A stretch of DNA of 64,000 nucleotides from Linum tenue (taxonomy: Eukaryota; Streptophyta; Magnoliopsida; Malpighiales; Linaceae), in NCBI GenBank assembly GCA_946122785.1, contig CAMGYJ010000010.1:44599134-44663133 (forward strand). The letters are read 5' to 3'. Under the pieces are notes generated by a model that was given only the letters and a program-made list of their open reading frames with translations, ran no database searches and was not told the origin of the DNA. Every line of letters begins with the position of its first letter. The stretch's first letter is position 1. The position numbers and the translations under genes are program-made. Of this stretch, positions 11,621 to 24,831 are shown piece after piece.

Positions 11621-13424
11621 TTTAAGTGTTGATTGATGTGTGTACTTCTATGAATTGAAGGTGTTGTATTATTCGTTAGGGTTTGTTGCCATGAAATTAA
11701 TTAATGTGTTTTTTTAGGGGTTAGGATTAGTTCAGGAAATTTAAATATGTGTTCTGTACATTGTAAATTGCTTCAATCCAGTAATTTAAGATTTTTTTTC
11801 TTCTTATTTCACGTAGTTTGAAAAAAAAAATTGATTGTTCATCGACATCGTGGCAATAGAGTGATTTAGTACTATAGTAGTGGTGTGTTTGAGTCTTGTT
11901 GACTCTTTATGGATTTTTTTTTTAATACTTCCTTCTTTTAATATAGTAGTTGTAATGGGGGAAAAGATAAGTTACAAAAACTCTATCCTATAAAACCTCT
12001 ACAAAATTTCATCATTCACCTTCCATCATATTTTCCTCATTTAATGACTCAGATTAATTCATAACAAAAGAGAAATTAAGAGGGGCAGTTGGTAAATTCA
12101 TCACACCCCGTATATTTTTTTTTTGTACAGACACTCTGACACAGATCCAGAGAAAAGAAGACAATTTTTTTAATTTCATATTATCTACACAATGATATCC
12201 ACTTTGTTATGTTTTGAACAAAGAAAAAAAATTAACTCTTCAAATCACGCGTCAGTAGTAATGTTATCACTTTCATATCTATCACATTATCATGATATGA
12301 CAGTTGTATGATGAGCTAACTCATTCATTTTATATGACAGTTGGTATGTTTTGTCAAACATAAAATCTCCTACCAACATCATATCAGTGTCATATCATGA
12401 TATTCTCGTGATCACATAGGGATAAATTTAACTCTTCAAACCACGTGTCGGGACTAGTATTATCACTGTCATATCTATGTTAATATCATGATATGACACT
12501 GATATGATGTCATCAAATTATTTTGACAAGTATTAGACCTCATACCAACATCATATTACCATTATTATACCAATACCATATCAGCATATACCACTACCAT
12601 ATCAATATCATGTCACAATGATATCATATCATAGTTAGCGATAATATCGTGATATTATAGTAGTAAGATGACGTTAAAAAATTTACGTGATCACTCTATT
12701 TGTTAATTATATTAAAAGAACTCATTAATCATAACTTACATAACGATATCCATTTGTTATGTTTTGAGCAAGGTTTAAGAAGGTGCTAGGCAGGCTGGAC
12801 ACGCTTAAGCAATACATAAGTGGTGCATACGCGTTTTAAGAGAAAAATTGCAATTGTTAGTAGAAATAACACTTTATATAACTTTTTTACTTTAGTCCAA
12901 TTTCAAACTATTAAGAATTTAGCTGACCATCAATAACAAGCAAAACATATTATGATTTCCTAGAATCACTAGTTTATAGAAGTTGTGGGTTGTGACTGCT
13001 CTATAGTTTGAAATTGGACTAAAGTCGATGATATTGAACAGTATGACATATGGTTGGGTCAACACGGAGTTGGAGAAGAACTAAAGAACTCATTAGTTGT
13101 GGCTATGGTTGACAATGTCGAAAAGTATGACATATGGTCGGGTCGACTGGAGTTGGAGAAGAAGTGCAAAATTAGTGGATTGTGGTTACTCTGCGTTCGA
13201 ACATGATGAAAAGCAAGCAGAGGGGAAAAAAAAGGATGGAGCGAAAATGAAAACGCATTGAAATTCATGAGTTCTTAGTTTTTGTCTCATTCACCTAGAT
13301 CTGTCATTCTAAATCGAGGAAGGAGGAGTGAAAAAAGCGTCAAATATACGGCAATTGAAGATGGTGTAATTTTGGAAAGATTAGCTACACTTTTTTTTTT
13401 TAATCCATGGTCTTCCGGCATGCT
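11621..13424. other. Intergenic with AT-rich repeats and a stem-loop
   Basis: No gene recognised. A block near 12235-12310 (AACTCTTCAAATCACG... ending in CATGATATGACA words) recurs near 12425-12500. A GATATCCA(C)TTTGTTATGTTTTGA word occurs at about 12192 and 12742 in the same direction. A segment with AGTATGACATATGGT and GGAGTTGGAGAAGAA is duplicated at 13040 and 13124. These look like remains of small non-coding elements. Confidence 0.65.
12889..13025. repeat. Inverted repeat, 23-base perfect arms
   Basis: The 23 bases at 12889-12911 are the exact reverse complement of 13003-13025, giving a stem-loop with a 91-base loop. It may be an ancient MITE core. No target duplication was identified. 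Confidence 0.8.
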
Positions 13425-13427
13425 TAA

Positions 13428-14327
13428 CGGGTCGTTTGCTTGAGGGTTTTGGTGATGGATTTGGTCATGAAAATCTATCCATCATGGACTTTAACGGAAA
13501 TCCATCGTTTGCCTGAGGGAATTATGAAGATGGAATTTGTGGGTCCCGCCACTTTTGGTTTCCAAATCCGTGGACCCCACGGACTTGGAAGTTCCACCTC
13601 TTGAGGTGGAATTTGGGTGATGGATTAAAATCCATGATGGTAAATTACCTTTCTACCCTTACTTATTACTATAATTACAAAGTTGTCATACTTTAATTCA
13701 ATGGTCATGCAATTATAAACTTTTATAATGTCGTATTATATATATATATATATATATATGAGAATTTTTTATTTCGTTTTGTAATATCATAGTTTATTTA
13801 AATATGAATGTATATGTGATTTGTTAGATTCAACTATAAACATCTTAGCTCATCTTGTGCATTATTATTTGATTGATTGTCGGATTCCAAAATTGGGGAG
13901 TTAACAAGAAGTTGATGAGTTGTAGCAATAAAGCGAGCAATTGGTTGCAATTGATACATAATATTGCATACATTATTAGATGAGTTGGTAATTAGTGCCA
14001 AACTATAATACATTTCTATATTTGTAGTTAAATTATTAGTCCACATAGTGATAAAGAGTTTAAAATTTCATTGTATGCGTTGGATTTTTTTAATGAAATT
14101 TATGGATTATATTATAGAAATATAATTAGATAAGATAAGGGTAACAAGGTAATTTGAATTTCATATCCACAAATCTATTCAAACAAAATCTATAATCAAA
14201 TCCAACAAGCAAACAATAGACTTGGTCAAATCCATAATGCCACCAAATCCATCATATATCCATGGTTTTCCAAAACCCAAGTTTTATCAAAACCCTCATT
14301 TTTCAAATTCATGAAGCAAACGACCCG
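13428..14327. mobile_element. PIF/Harbinger-like element, 900 bases, TAA target duplication
   Basis: The termini CGGGTCGTTTGCTT and AAGCAAACGACCCG are perfect 14-base inverted repeats, flanked by TAA at 13425-13427 and 14328-14330. A TAA/TTA duplication with a GGGTCGTTTG-type end is the signature of PIF/Harbinger elements. The interior repeats variants of GGATTTGG and has a TA dinucleotide run near 13738-13759. No transposase frame is visible, so it is non-autonomous. A related truncated copy lies at 57469. Confidence 0.88.
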
Positions 14328-14330
14328 TAA

Positions 14331-15060
14331 GTGCTATGTGTGGGATTGGGTTGTTTAATGTGAATTTATCATCAAACTGTTTTCTGTGTATTATTCATTG
14401 CTATGTATAATTTATAAACTGACCAACCAAACATAACTACTATGCAATGGGCGAAAAAACGACTATAACATACTACTACTACACAAAAAGAAGAAAAACG
14501 GACACAAAATAAAGCTCATGTGCTAGTGTGCTACACAAAAGGACAAAGTAACGTCTGCTTTAGTTTGTTTCAGATGAATTTTCTTCAGCTTGGGTGCTCA
14601 CTTCTTGTGATGCCCTCACGTTTGTTTGCTGCTTTGCTTCATGTTTCATTTAATGCAATTGACCATCATAAAAATCCTTTATTTAAAAAAAATGAATAAA
14701 ATTACACCATAACTTTTTTTTAGAAAATAATAATGATGTGCTTCCTGTTTCTTTTAATGCAATTGACCAATTACAAAAAAAAAACTCTGTTTAAAAATGA
14801 ATAAAATTACATAAGAACTTCGTTTAAAAAACAATAATAATTTTTTACACAAAAAAAAGACACATTAAAAAAATCTCAACAAAAAGACAAAGTAATGCCG
14901 TCTTCTTTCAGATTATTTCTCTTCAGCTTTGACGCTCGCTTCTTGTGATGCCCTTCGCTTTTACTTATTTGCTATTTTACTTCCTATTTCATTTAATGCA
15001 ATTCAATATTATATTTATCAGGTATAATTAGAGTTGGTCTTCACGAAAAAACCAAATTCA
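14331..15060. other. Intergenic, with an internal direct duplication
   Basis: No gene. A stretch with TTCAGCTT...CTCACTTCTTGTGATGCCCT followed by TTCATTTAATGCAATT occurs near 14580 and again near 14930, so this interval upstream of the second CEP gene contains a diverged direct duplication. Confidence 0.55.
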
Positions 15061-15091
15061 CAATGCACTCTCTCTCCAGTCTTCACGGCTC

Positions 15092-15099
15092 TATAAATA
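15092..15099 (+). promoter_or_regulatory. TATA box of the second CEP gene
   Basis: TATAAATA lies 138 bases upstream of the ATG and is preceded by AATGCACTCTCTCTC, which is also found upstream of the first CEP gene. The downstream leader ACCAAAGAGCACCAAAACAA is shared with that gene. Confidence 0.75.
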
Positions 15100-15229
15100 C
15101 CCGGCTCGACTAAAACACCAAAGAGCACCAAAACAAACTAAGAGTTTAGCAAAATCCAAAAACAGCCCTTATTCCTTTTCCAGAAGTTTTCTACAGCACA
15201 AACATTTCGATCCCCATCTCCCCATTGCC

Positions 15230-15505
15230 ATGGCCCAAAAGATCAAGCCACAAGCACCTTACTACACTTGCTTTCTTCTCCTATCCATCATCATCACCAT
15301 CATCATCCTCTCCCACCAGATTCACTCCATTGAAGCAGCAGCTAGGGGCTTCAAACTTAACCAAAAAAACACCCTTATTGACAGCAACGCCAATTCTGAA
15401 GGCTCTGCCACTTTTGTAGCCGCCGTGGTGGCTCCAGGCCGCGTCGCCGATGCTTTCAGGCCCACTTCTCCAGGGCACAGCCCCGGCGTTGGGCATCACG
15501 CATAA
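15230..15505 (+). CDS. CEP: CEP precursor, single domain (91 aa)
   Basis: This is a second, shorter CEP preproprotein. Residues about 12-36 form the hydrophobic secretory leader (an isoleucine-rich core and IHSIE, as in the 11276 product). The spacer is only about 38 residues, having lost the Pro-rich stretch of its duplicate. The CEP domain AFRPTSPGHSPGVGH occupies residues 75-89 and differs from the first gene's at positions 1 and 6. Two residues follow. The gene is intronless, starts at CCATGG and shares promoter and leader sequence with the gene 4 kb upstream. It probably encodes a secreted hormone with overlapping but not identical peptide sequence; the receptor relationship is inferred from the family. 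Confidence 0.95.
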   Translation: MAQKIKPQAPYYTCFLLLSIIITIIILSHQIHSIEAAARGFKLNQKNTLIDSNANSEGSATFVAAVVAPGRVADAFRPTSPGHSPGVGHHA

Positions 15506-15828
15506 CTAATTAAGCCGCATGCAAGAACGAATAAATTACATGCAGCGGACGTAGCTTTATGTATGAAATGCTAGCAATGGCACCTCTCGTTGATATGAAG
15601 GTGTTGTTTACACCAAAATAAATTTCTCTATCAAAAATTTTATGTGGGTCTACTTTGGATCGATGGTTGCACCGGTTTATATAGATAGGGCTCGTAGATA
15701 TAGCAGATTGTCTGAGTGGGTCGTATTTTAGTGTGGGGTAATAGTTGGGGGCGAGGTGACCATCCAGTACTTGGTCGTCATATTACGCGTGGCGGAAGGT
15801 AGTAACGTCATATTACGCGTACGTAGAC

Positions 15829-16012
15829 ACCATCCAATCCCTTAGTGGATGATAACATTCATATCACGGTCACCATATCCAACCTCTTAGCGGATGGTAT
15901 GATCATCTCATATGATGGATATCTTCCAAACCCTAAATGGATATGGTGTCATCTCATATCATAGGCACCATCGCCAAACTCTAAGCGGATGGTATTATCA
16001 TCTAACTTGACA
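15829..16012. repeat. Minisatellite-like array, about four units of 42-48 bases
   Basis: Units begin near 15829, 15871, 15918 and 15966 with variants of CACCATCCAATCCCTTAG and CGGATGGTATGATCATCTC. Just upstream GTCATATTACGCGT is also duplicated (15777 and 15807). It lies about 320 bases downstream of the second CEP gene. Confidence 0.75.
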
Positions 16013-19000
16013 TGGTCAATTAAGTTGTGTAACCCTCTTCATATATGATGAATGACTGTACTGTCAGCGGTGTAACCGATAACCGAACCGGAATTAGTGA
16101 TTAACAGTTACATCGATAATCGATAAACAGTAAACGGTCGAATCTCGACAGCAAAATAATTTAGCTAATTAATAATCGATGGTTAAACGGTTAGTAACCG
16201 ACCAATAGCATGTGCCTGCTTGCCGACCCTACGACACGTGGCCTCTATCATTGTAGCGAAATTACATACGAGGTTGGAGGCATTGAGTTTCCGGAAATTT
16301 TATGATTTGATCTATATGATGTATAGCACAAGATTAAAACATTAATTTGGCTTTGATATATTGGTAAACATATTGGATAATTCATATATACTTGGTCACG
16401 TCTTCGAATCTCTCTTCTTTGTTTTAGCGAATGTTTTACACAAAAAATTATTTAATTTAGCTTGACAAAAATTTCAAGTTTAGTGTTACCACTATAACAT
16501 TTTGATCTTTTTTTTTTAATTCTTAAGTTTCAAGTTTTTCCATTTAATTCACATTATATGAACATCCATTTATTTAGTATTCAAATTGAAGGAAATGCTA
16601 GTTTAGTGTCTCTCAACTTCAATATTTTGATCATTTTAGTTCTTAAACTTCAAGTGTATCCGTTTAGCTCCCATTACATGAAAATTTGTGTGTTGTTTTT
16701 CTCTTAGTAAACTTTGGGAATGAATACTTGTAAATTTAGCCTTTAAACGCAAATTGAACTCCTATAATACGATAATTTATGTTTTAAAAGACAATTTCGA
16801 ATTGAATAACTAAAATTTTATTTTATTTAAGTATTAAAAAATTTAGGCCACACATCTTCCTTTTGAAACGGGACCTCGCGAGTATCGATAGAACGGTCTT
16901 ACCTAAGCGAGATATTTTGACATTGTCAAGTACCTAATTACGTAAGATCAACCGCGCATTTTTGAACCATTAATTCTACTTACTCACTAAGCCATAGGGA
17001 AGGGGAAAAAACTAAAAACCAAAATATCATGAAACAAATCACCTAGGAAATTATAGTGCGCATGCAGAACAATGAACATGGGCGCTCCTAGCAGTTAAGA
17101 TACAGCAACAGCAGCAAGCACACCTGCAGGAAAAAAGCATACCTCCTAACTTAATTAATTAATTCACTGGTCGAGAGAGCCAGCCAAGCCAACACATAAT
17201 ATTCAACTAATATTCTGACCGTTTGGATTCCATGGCAGACATATGGGGAAAGAAAGAAAGAAAGATTCCTCATGTGATGCCAATTGCCAAAGCAAAGCAT
17301 GCACCCTGAAGCCAGCCAACGGTGGAGAAACGAAGCTCGTGCACTACAGCCTAGCCTAGCTACCCATTTCCTTCCTTCCTTTCTTTCTCTCGATCTGCAT
17401 TTGTCCATCTTCAAAATACGGTATGTTGTTAATTATTCCTTAGCATATACCTTTGTGGACTGCGGTTATCAGGCAGGTTCACACTTTCACATGACTTCAC
17501 GAGGCCAAGTTGACACAACACACTACCGCCACCTTTTTCAAGTAGGTCTAGTTGTTATTCATCATTAACAATGTTTCCTCTTTGTCTTAGCTAGTGTTAA
17601 TAGTTTAACTAACTCTGTTTTGATCAGTTCTATACTTCGAAAGCTGGGCGACATTTCGACGGCTGGGAAGTATCGTTGATTAATTATTTGGGGTGACCGG
17701 CCAGTTGTGGTCCAATTAAGCTAAGGTCTACAACCAGCCCTCTTGTGACAAGAGAAGAAAATGAAAGAAAATTAACAAGTCTTATTGTTTTGGTAAGTAT
17801 CCATATGTAATTAAGCACTCTCATAATTAAGTGTCAAAATCACATTAAATGGTCCGTTTTTTCTTCGAGATGCATGAATTAAGTGGTCGCGACCTCTTAA
17901 AACAGGAAGCCAATTTACGGGATTGAAGTTTGCACAAATTCAACACTTCATGTGGTTAAATCAATTGTTAATATTGGATATTGTGGGGGATTGGAAAACG
18001 TGATCTCGCAATCAAACCGGTTGTACTAACATGACGTAGAGTAATTGGTTGCAACATATAACTTGAGTTGTTGAAAGATGCTCGTATATAAATCGTCAAC
18101 CAGCATAGTTATTAATTTACCTATCAAAACCTTATTGCCGTCCCAACCTCCATGGTTGGGCTACACTGCCTACACATGGGTAAATAACAAGAACAATACA
18201 CAAATAGTAAAAAATAAAAACATCAACAACAGAATTAGCAGAATAAGGAATGTTTTGTTAATCCTTTCCTCCTTTTCGCCGGCGGCCTAGAATCTTGGAA
18301 TTGATAAATATTGGAGGATATTATTATTAGGTTGAGTGGAGAGTACTACTTCCTTTCTTCTTCCCCCCCAATATGAGGAGCCAACCAACCCACCTGGATT
18401 CTGTCCACTGAATATTCCAAAACCCAAAAGGGGATCCAGCACTCAATGTTGCTTTGTCGTTATTTGACTTTTTTTTTTTTTTTTTTTGCAGTATCGAAAA
18501 CAAACAAAACTCAAACTTGTTTTAATCTCCTGACAAAGATTCATGGGTCGACCCCAACAGGGCTTGGTGGCTCTCTCGTGCAAAATGTAATTTTGACTTT
18601 GCAAAGTTTCTTTGACCCATTTCCCCCCTTTTCTCTTTTGTCAAGTCTTGTGTAATTAAGTATCTGTTTAATTAGTGCATGGTTGGGGTTTACACAGCTG
18701 TTTATGAGATTCAGAGGTGGTTGATCAATGGAGAAGTTGCAGTTAAGTGTCGTCGTGAATTGCATGTGTAAATTTACTTAATTAGTGGTTTCATATGTAA
18801 GCAGCTATTCATGCTTACGAGAATTAATTCGTAATTTCGTATGAACTCAGATGGGATCGGTGTTTAATTAAGAAAAAGAAATATCTGCATCTGTTTGAGG
18901 TTTCTATTTCAATGTATATATATGCTGCAGGAGTAATTTGTGGACTTTACAGTACTAATCTTACAAAATATTAAAGCAGTTTGATATTTGGCACCATGCC

Positions 19001-19528
19001 ACGTACCCTGAATCTTACGCACAGCCCTCCACGTCACCCGCCCTCTGTATCATTATTGGGCCTGCCTCCTTCGCATATACTTCTTCCACCAGCCCACAAC
19101 CTCACGACCCGCCCAGCCCACAACCTCACTCGGTATATGTGATTGAAACTTAGAAATTGATATTCAACATTAATTCATATCTTATGTATATGATGATAAA
19201 CTTGACAGTTTTAGTTGGCAAATTTAAACATAAATTTATACAAGTAGACATAGTTAGCCTTCTTTGATGGAATGAGAAAAAATTATGAAGAATTGAACCA
19301 TTATATGTTGTAGATGTGATAAATGTTAATAGAAAATTTTGACATATGCATATATATAATTCAATGTAGATTAATATTCATTAATTAGTAATTGAATGTA
19401 TTAAGTATGTATCATTTAAGTCAAAGATTAAAAATCATTGATTGATGTCGACGGTTAGTTTGAAATCATCGGTTACGTAGTTACGAATTCATAAACCTAT
19501 CTCAAGAGACAGCCAAATAAATTATTCA
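16013..19528. other. Intergenic, no gene recognised
   Basis: A degenerate hAT-like tract rich in AACCGATAACCG words lies near 16070-16200. A block with AGTTTAGTGT...ATTTTGATC...CTTAA(G/A)TTCAAGT is duplicated at about 16475-16565 and 16604-16690. The remainder is AT-rich with short homopolymers. The short open frames around 17150-17570 show no domain or codon signal that I can support. Confidence 0.6.
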
Positions 19529-20208
19529 AATGAATTTTGAAAATATAAATAATGTCCTTTGGCGCATCTGGCGGTCTAGAAATTGGGTGGTGTTTGAAGG
19601 AAAGCAATTTGGGTTCCCCGCGTTGATGAGGCAGTTTTCCCAGCAGTATGAGGAATGGGTGGGGTTGCCGGCAGATGCGCCCCCCATGCCTTCTTCCCCG
19701 AGGGTTCCACGGTCAGGTGGGTCGGGACAGGCTGCAGGGTTTACTTGCCAGTGGTACGGGGCTACCAGGAAGGGATCACATTCAGCAGGTGGCATGGTGC
19801 TTTTGTCTCCCTCTGGGGATGTTCTTATGGCTAACGGGATTCAGTACCAGGGGATTGATGATCCAGTGGGGGTGGAGTTGCTTGTGCTCCGGGAGGCAAT
19901 TACCTGGTGTTTGGGTCAGGGTTTTACGGGGATGAGATTCGAAGGGGATGCTAAGATCATCATTGATAAAATCAACTGCAAGGATGCTAGGGATAACCGG
20001 ATGGGCGCCATTTTGGAGGAGGTTTTACATTATTTTGGTAACAACCCTAGGTTTAGTGTGCGGTTTATAGGTCGGAGTAGTAATAGGGTAGCCCATTTAG
20101 TGGCTAGGAAAGCCCTCTCTTTATACCCGACTATGAGTCGTTTCTTTGATTTCTAGGGTGTAACTATCTATGTTTTGGTATCAATATATGATTATCTTTT
20201 GTGGAAAA
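19529..20208 (+). mobile_element. 5'-truncated LINE with an RNase H-like domain and poly(A)
   Basis: A frame from 19530 to 20156 (208 codons) ends in an RNase H-like domain of the kind at the C terminus of plant LINE polyproteins: an aliphatic strand with SAGGMVLLSPSGD, GVELLVLREAITWCLG, RFEGDAKIIIDKI, then RFIGRSSNRVAHLVARKAL. Upstream is the LWRIWRSRNWVVFEG linker usual before it. After the stop come a short 3' UTR (GTATCAATATATGATTATC) and an A-run at 20201-20208. There is no RT domain, so the copy is 5'-truncated as LINEs often are. It is unlikely to be a host gene. The same 3' end occurs inverted at 24832. Confidence 0.88.
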
Positions 20209-21920
20209 AAAAGGAGGATTTAAAAATATTTAAATACAATAATACAAAACTTAATTTACAAGACAACACAAAATCCACCCGGCCAACAGGCCGGGAAGAA
20301 AGCTAGTGACAAAAATGATGGATGCATGCATGCGTCAGGTCAAGGGTAGTTTAGTACTTTGATAGGCTTAAGTAATTTTGGGTTTTGCATAAGAGTTTAT
20401 AAATTGCACGTTAGTCATTTTTCGTCTGGGTTAAAGTCACATAGCATTGGTAAAATTCTATGATTGTATTAATTTTATACGATTTTGAAGTTCAAATCAA
20501 TGGAGGGAAAATGAACAGGGTAGGGTCGGGTTTTAACCTGAACCAGCAAAGTTTGGTAGAACCATCCCACATGTGTTATTTGGTACGTGGTATTTGATAA
20601 AAATAAAGGGATAAAATGAGTTATTTGGGTACAAATAATTCACAAATAACTCACTCAAATACTCCATCCAAACAACACCTTACTCTCTTTCTCTACCAAT
20701 ATTCGTATTTCATTTCTCAAGATTAAAAAAAAACATATACATAATTAATTATTATTAAAAGTGCAATTCATTTAGTTGTGAGAATTATATCAAACACAAG
20801 AATTGAGAATGAATTTCTATAAAATCGTAATTGGAAATGGATTTCCGTTTCCATTCCTTTCGGAATTTCATCCAATGAAACTTACAAAATTCATCGAATT
20901 CGGCAATATAATTTGAAAACCTGCTGACATTCGTAATTAATACGAATAGGCTTTTAACGGAACAATGATTTAAAAATTGTACCCTACATGGAATACACAT
21001 TATTTTCATATACACAAAACATCACAAACCAAACATCGTGATGATGCATTTTGATGAATGATCTAATGGTATGTCCTACAAGTTTAATTGTTAAGTAATT
21101 ATGGTATAAATATACATGAAACAATAAAAGCAAAGAGAGAACCCAACAAAGTTTAATCATGCGATTATGTAATATGAACCCTTAACCACTTTTTAACTCC
21201 CACCATGCGGAGGAGGAGAAAAAGAATGGTTGCCTGTTACACGCGTTGAAATGATAATTTCTGCATTTTCAAAGTTATGTTACGACAATCACTCGCGACT
21301 AAATCTTTGTTGGTAATAATGTCAATAGTGTATCACTCGACTAAACCACAATCACTATACATGTAAATTACCAAAGACGCATGTTTGAATTTAGACAGTT
21401 TTCAATTCGAGTTCATAGAATATTTAGGGTTAGGATTTGCTGTTCTTAACTCATTTTTCTTGTATGGAAAAGAAATATTTTAATGAACCAAAATATATAC
21501 TCATTATTACCCGAAACCAAACAAGAAGATCATAAATGGACATAGACTTTAGCAGATATCTTAAATATAATAATAAAATTAATTTAATAACGAAAGCACT
21601 AAAGCAAGTCAAAGGAAAATGGGAAAGAAGTCAAAACCTCGCACTACATTGTATTTATTATTACATGATTAATAATTAATTTGCAAGAAGAAATTAAAGA
21701 AGGTCAAAATATAATTTTTGTTATAAAACTTAAGTACTGTCGTTATCATTGCCACACCATGACGACTGGTCACATTTGAGTCAAATGTATAAGGGTGGGA
21801 AATTCATAGAAACCGTAGAATTAGCAAAGGTTTCCCTTCCACCTTAGTTCAATTGTTTTTGTAATGCAAAATGTTGACATTTGTCCACTTTAAAAAAAAT
21901 CATATTTCTTTTTTTTTAAA
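20209..21920. other. Intergenic, no gene recognised
   Basis: AT-rich DNA. Apart from a possible small MITE at 20573-20678, I see no coding or structural signal worth an assignment. Confidence 0.6.
20573..20678. mobile_element. Possible small Tourist-like MITE
   Basis: The left end GTGTTATTTGGTACG and the inverted right end GTGTTGTTTGGATGG match at most positions and both continue into GTATTTG. The element would be 106 bases. A target duplication is not clear, so the call is tentative. Confidence 0.45.
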
Positions 21921-21924
21921 AGAA

Positions 21925-22230
21925 CAAGTTTCATGCTCCTCGAGCTTGGTTTGAGAAGATTCGACCGTGCAATTCTGCAAGTTGGGTTTCTCAAAGCAAG
22001 AATGATCCTTCATTGTTTTCGAGATCGACAATCCAAGGTGTTACTATCTCACTTATTTACGTGGATGATATGATATTTCACGTGATAATCGTGCAGAGCG
22101 ACAGATCTCTGCATATCTTAAAGATAAAGGACATCATCAGCTCTTTCAAATTTCAATCTCATCTATGTATCTTTCGCTTCAAGTTCAGGAAGACTCAATT
22201 ACGAAACAGAGAACATAACGAATGACTCTA
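21925..22230 (+). pseudogene. Ty1/copia reverse-transcriptase fragment
   Basis: Translated on the plus strand, with frame shifts, the segment reads AWFEKI, then SQSKNDPSLFSRST, then GVTISLIYVDDM, which is the copia RT block containing the YVDD catalytic box. The downstream part is degraded. No LTR is recognisable next to it. It is an old, short relic. Confidence 0.75.
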
Positions 22231-22234
22231 CATC

Positions 22235-24830
22235 GGGAATGAATGGAAAATTCTTTGATCTCATTTGAGTGGAGTTTCCAAAATAGTTAATGCTCATCAT
22301 CAACAACTCTAGGTTATGGTGCTACACGCATGCTGTTAGCCTTGCTAAACAATATTAACCAAAATTATGGCGGCCAAACATGATATCAAATCTTTGTGGG
22401 GGCCGACCGTGAGATATAGAGAATCAACGAGCAATTTGGGAGGTCCGGAGGGCTTCGGCCCCAAACCCTAGCTGGTGGATCGGCCAGTTGCCATTTTATA
22501 TGTTAGAGGTGGAGGGGAGAAAAAAATTATACAAACAACAATAATGTCCAAAGATGGGGAAAAAGAAAGGCACTTTGCAAATAAAAAGCAAATTTGGAAT
22601 TCCAAATCTGTACGTCTACCATGGATTTTGCTATCCTTCGTCAAATGTGAGAAAGGTGTTTATATAGGTGTCTGGTGTTGTTGGCTCGGGCGCGCTTCGT
22701 TATTGTTGGATGGACGTGGTGTGACGTTCTCGCGAGAATTGTAAAACCGTATTTGAAATTGCACCAAAAAGCACAGTGACAGGTATGTTGTATTGAAATC
22801 ACGGTATAAACCGTGGTACAATCATTTCGTGCCGTCAAAATCACATACCGACTTGGATTTTGACATACGATTTTTTTTTCAGTCGGACCACGTCAAGCAC
22901 CACCTTTCAAGGTCTACCATCCGTGAAGAATCAGCAAGTGCAAGGAAGGTCTAACTATTAAAGCAAATCGTGGCTGATTGGAATGACCTTAATTAGCTAC
23001 TGTAGTTGCATGGTGGATGATGAACCGACTCCTTTCTTTTCTTTTTCTTGATGGAGATGATCAACTACTGTAGCCTCTCTCTTTTTTCCCCACGTTATTG
23101 AGTTAGTCGGTCCAATGATTTAGCTAGTTTCAATAGAAAGCTACATATTATCAATACGTATTGTAAGATCCCTAGCTACATATCGTTTGAAATAAGAAAT
23201 TTGTCGAATATTCACGAGAGATCATACATTTGTTACAGAAAATGCAGTAAAAATTATGTGATTGCTACTGTTCTGGATACTATTTCTACTACTGTAGGGT
23301 AAAGAATTGAATGGGCAGACATTCTAAAAAGGAAGAGAAGTGGGAGGAGAATCACAATGATGTGACAAATATTTGATTAGGAGAGTGTTTATATATTGGG
23401 TGTTTAATTAAGCAAATAAGTACTTTCAAGCACTACACGTAAAAAAACAAAGCAAAAAGGCAACCAACATACTTGACTTTTTGCAATTCAAACGACCTGT
23501 AGACCGCACGAGGAAAGTGTCCTTTTCTACCCACCAAAAAAAAAAAACCTAATTTTAATGAACAAGCTGAGAAAGGCAACATATAGACAAATTTTAATTC
23601 GACATAGACGGAGGAGATGGATTAATATAAAAAAAATTACCTAATAAATTTATGAATGAATGAGTATGATGATTTGATTGATGCTTTTCGTCATTAGCTC
23701 CCACAGGCTCATCTGAATTTGTTTTTAGGTAGAATCGTCGTTAAGGTTTATACATGGATCTCTACTACCGCTTCGAGTTAGAGATTAATTGATTTATGAT
23801 GACATAATATTAAATTAGTTGGTTGATAATGAGGTTGCATGTTCAAACCATCATGGCGGTCAATATTACCAGTCGTCTTTAAAAGCACATGATATCAGGG
23901 GTATGAGCAAATTCCAAGGTCGTAAATTGACTTTCTTTTGGAGGGGCGTGTGTGAGGAAGTAGTTATTGAGACCAGTTAATCTGTGATATATGTAGTTCT
24001 TATTTTTGTTTGCTCTAGATGAGGGTAGTTGGATCAATCTCATTTTCTTTACTTAATTTTGTAAAATCATATATGAAGTTGATTATATCACAAATGCACA
24101 TCACAAATTTGAATTTGAAAATCTGTACTCAGTATATAATTCTTGTGTAAAGTTTAGGTCTTCTTTATTATTAAACATAAATTAAAAGATGTATTTTTAT
24201 CACTAAATAAACAATTCATTAGAGACCTTCCAAATTGATTGAATTAGTTGTGCTTTTGCAAATCTTTTGGGTAGATTGGAATCTCTGGCTTTCTGGACTG
24301 TGGAGGCTAGCTAGCTAGCAATGATGCCAATGCGCGCAATTGGGAAGTTTCCCCTTTTAGGAAAACCATAAACAAGGTTGGCTAGAACTTGGGAAGTTTG
24401 AACAGATAAAAAGTTTGGCACAAGGGAGGGACAGATGGTATTCACTTGAAACTGTCGAACAGAGAACTTTTCATGCAAACCATCAACATTTTCATATACT
24501 GCTGCAATTGTTTATGGAACGAGTGGACAGTACAAAAGGAATCTCTATTACTTTATTTCTCTACTAAAGAATCCCTATCATTTTGGAGTATTCTGAGCTG
24601 GTGGGGAGGTTTGATTATGATATCATGAGCTATACTTTCCAGCCGACTTGTTGTTTTCATATGGTTCTGATAAAAAAAAATCGCGTTAAGCTATAGGGGA
24701 AGGGGAGCATACTCTAGGAATAGAGGAGATTGTATTTTGATGCAGTCAGTTTATAATATATAAGTATGAGTGATATGCACAAAATAGTCTTGAGCTAGAC
24801 ATCTTCGACTCGAAACAAGAAAGGTTGCAC
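22235..24830. other. Intergenic, no gene recognised
   Basis: Long AT-rich stretch with scattered homopolymers. An open frame at 22475-22744 has no recognisable domain and is probably chance. A GCTAGCTAGCTAGC run lies near 24308. Confidence 0.55.
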
Positions 24831-24831
24831 G

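Noticed and set aside
15829..16012. Regularly spaced repeats considered as a CRISPR-like array
   Set aside because: Plant nuclear context, diverged repeats without unique spacers; it is a minisatellite.
22475..22744. 89-codon open frame
   Set aside because: Low-complexity start, no domain, no promoter-like context; probably chance.
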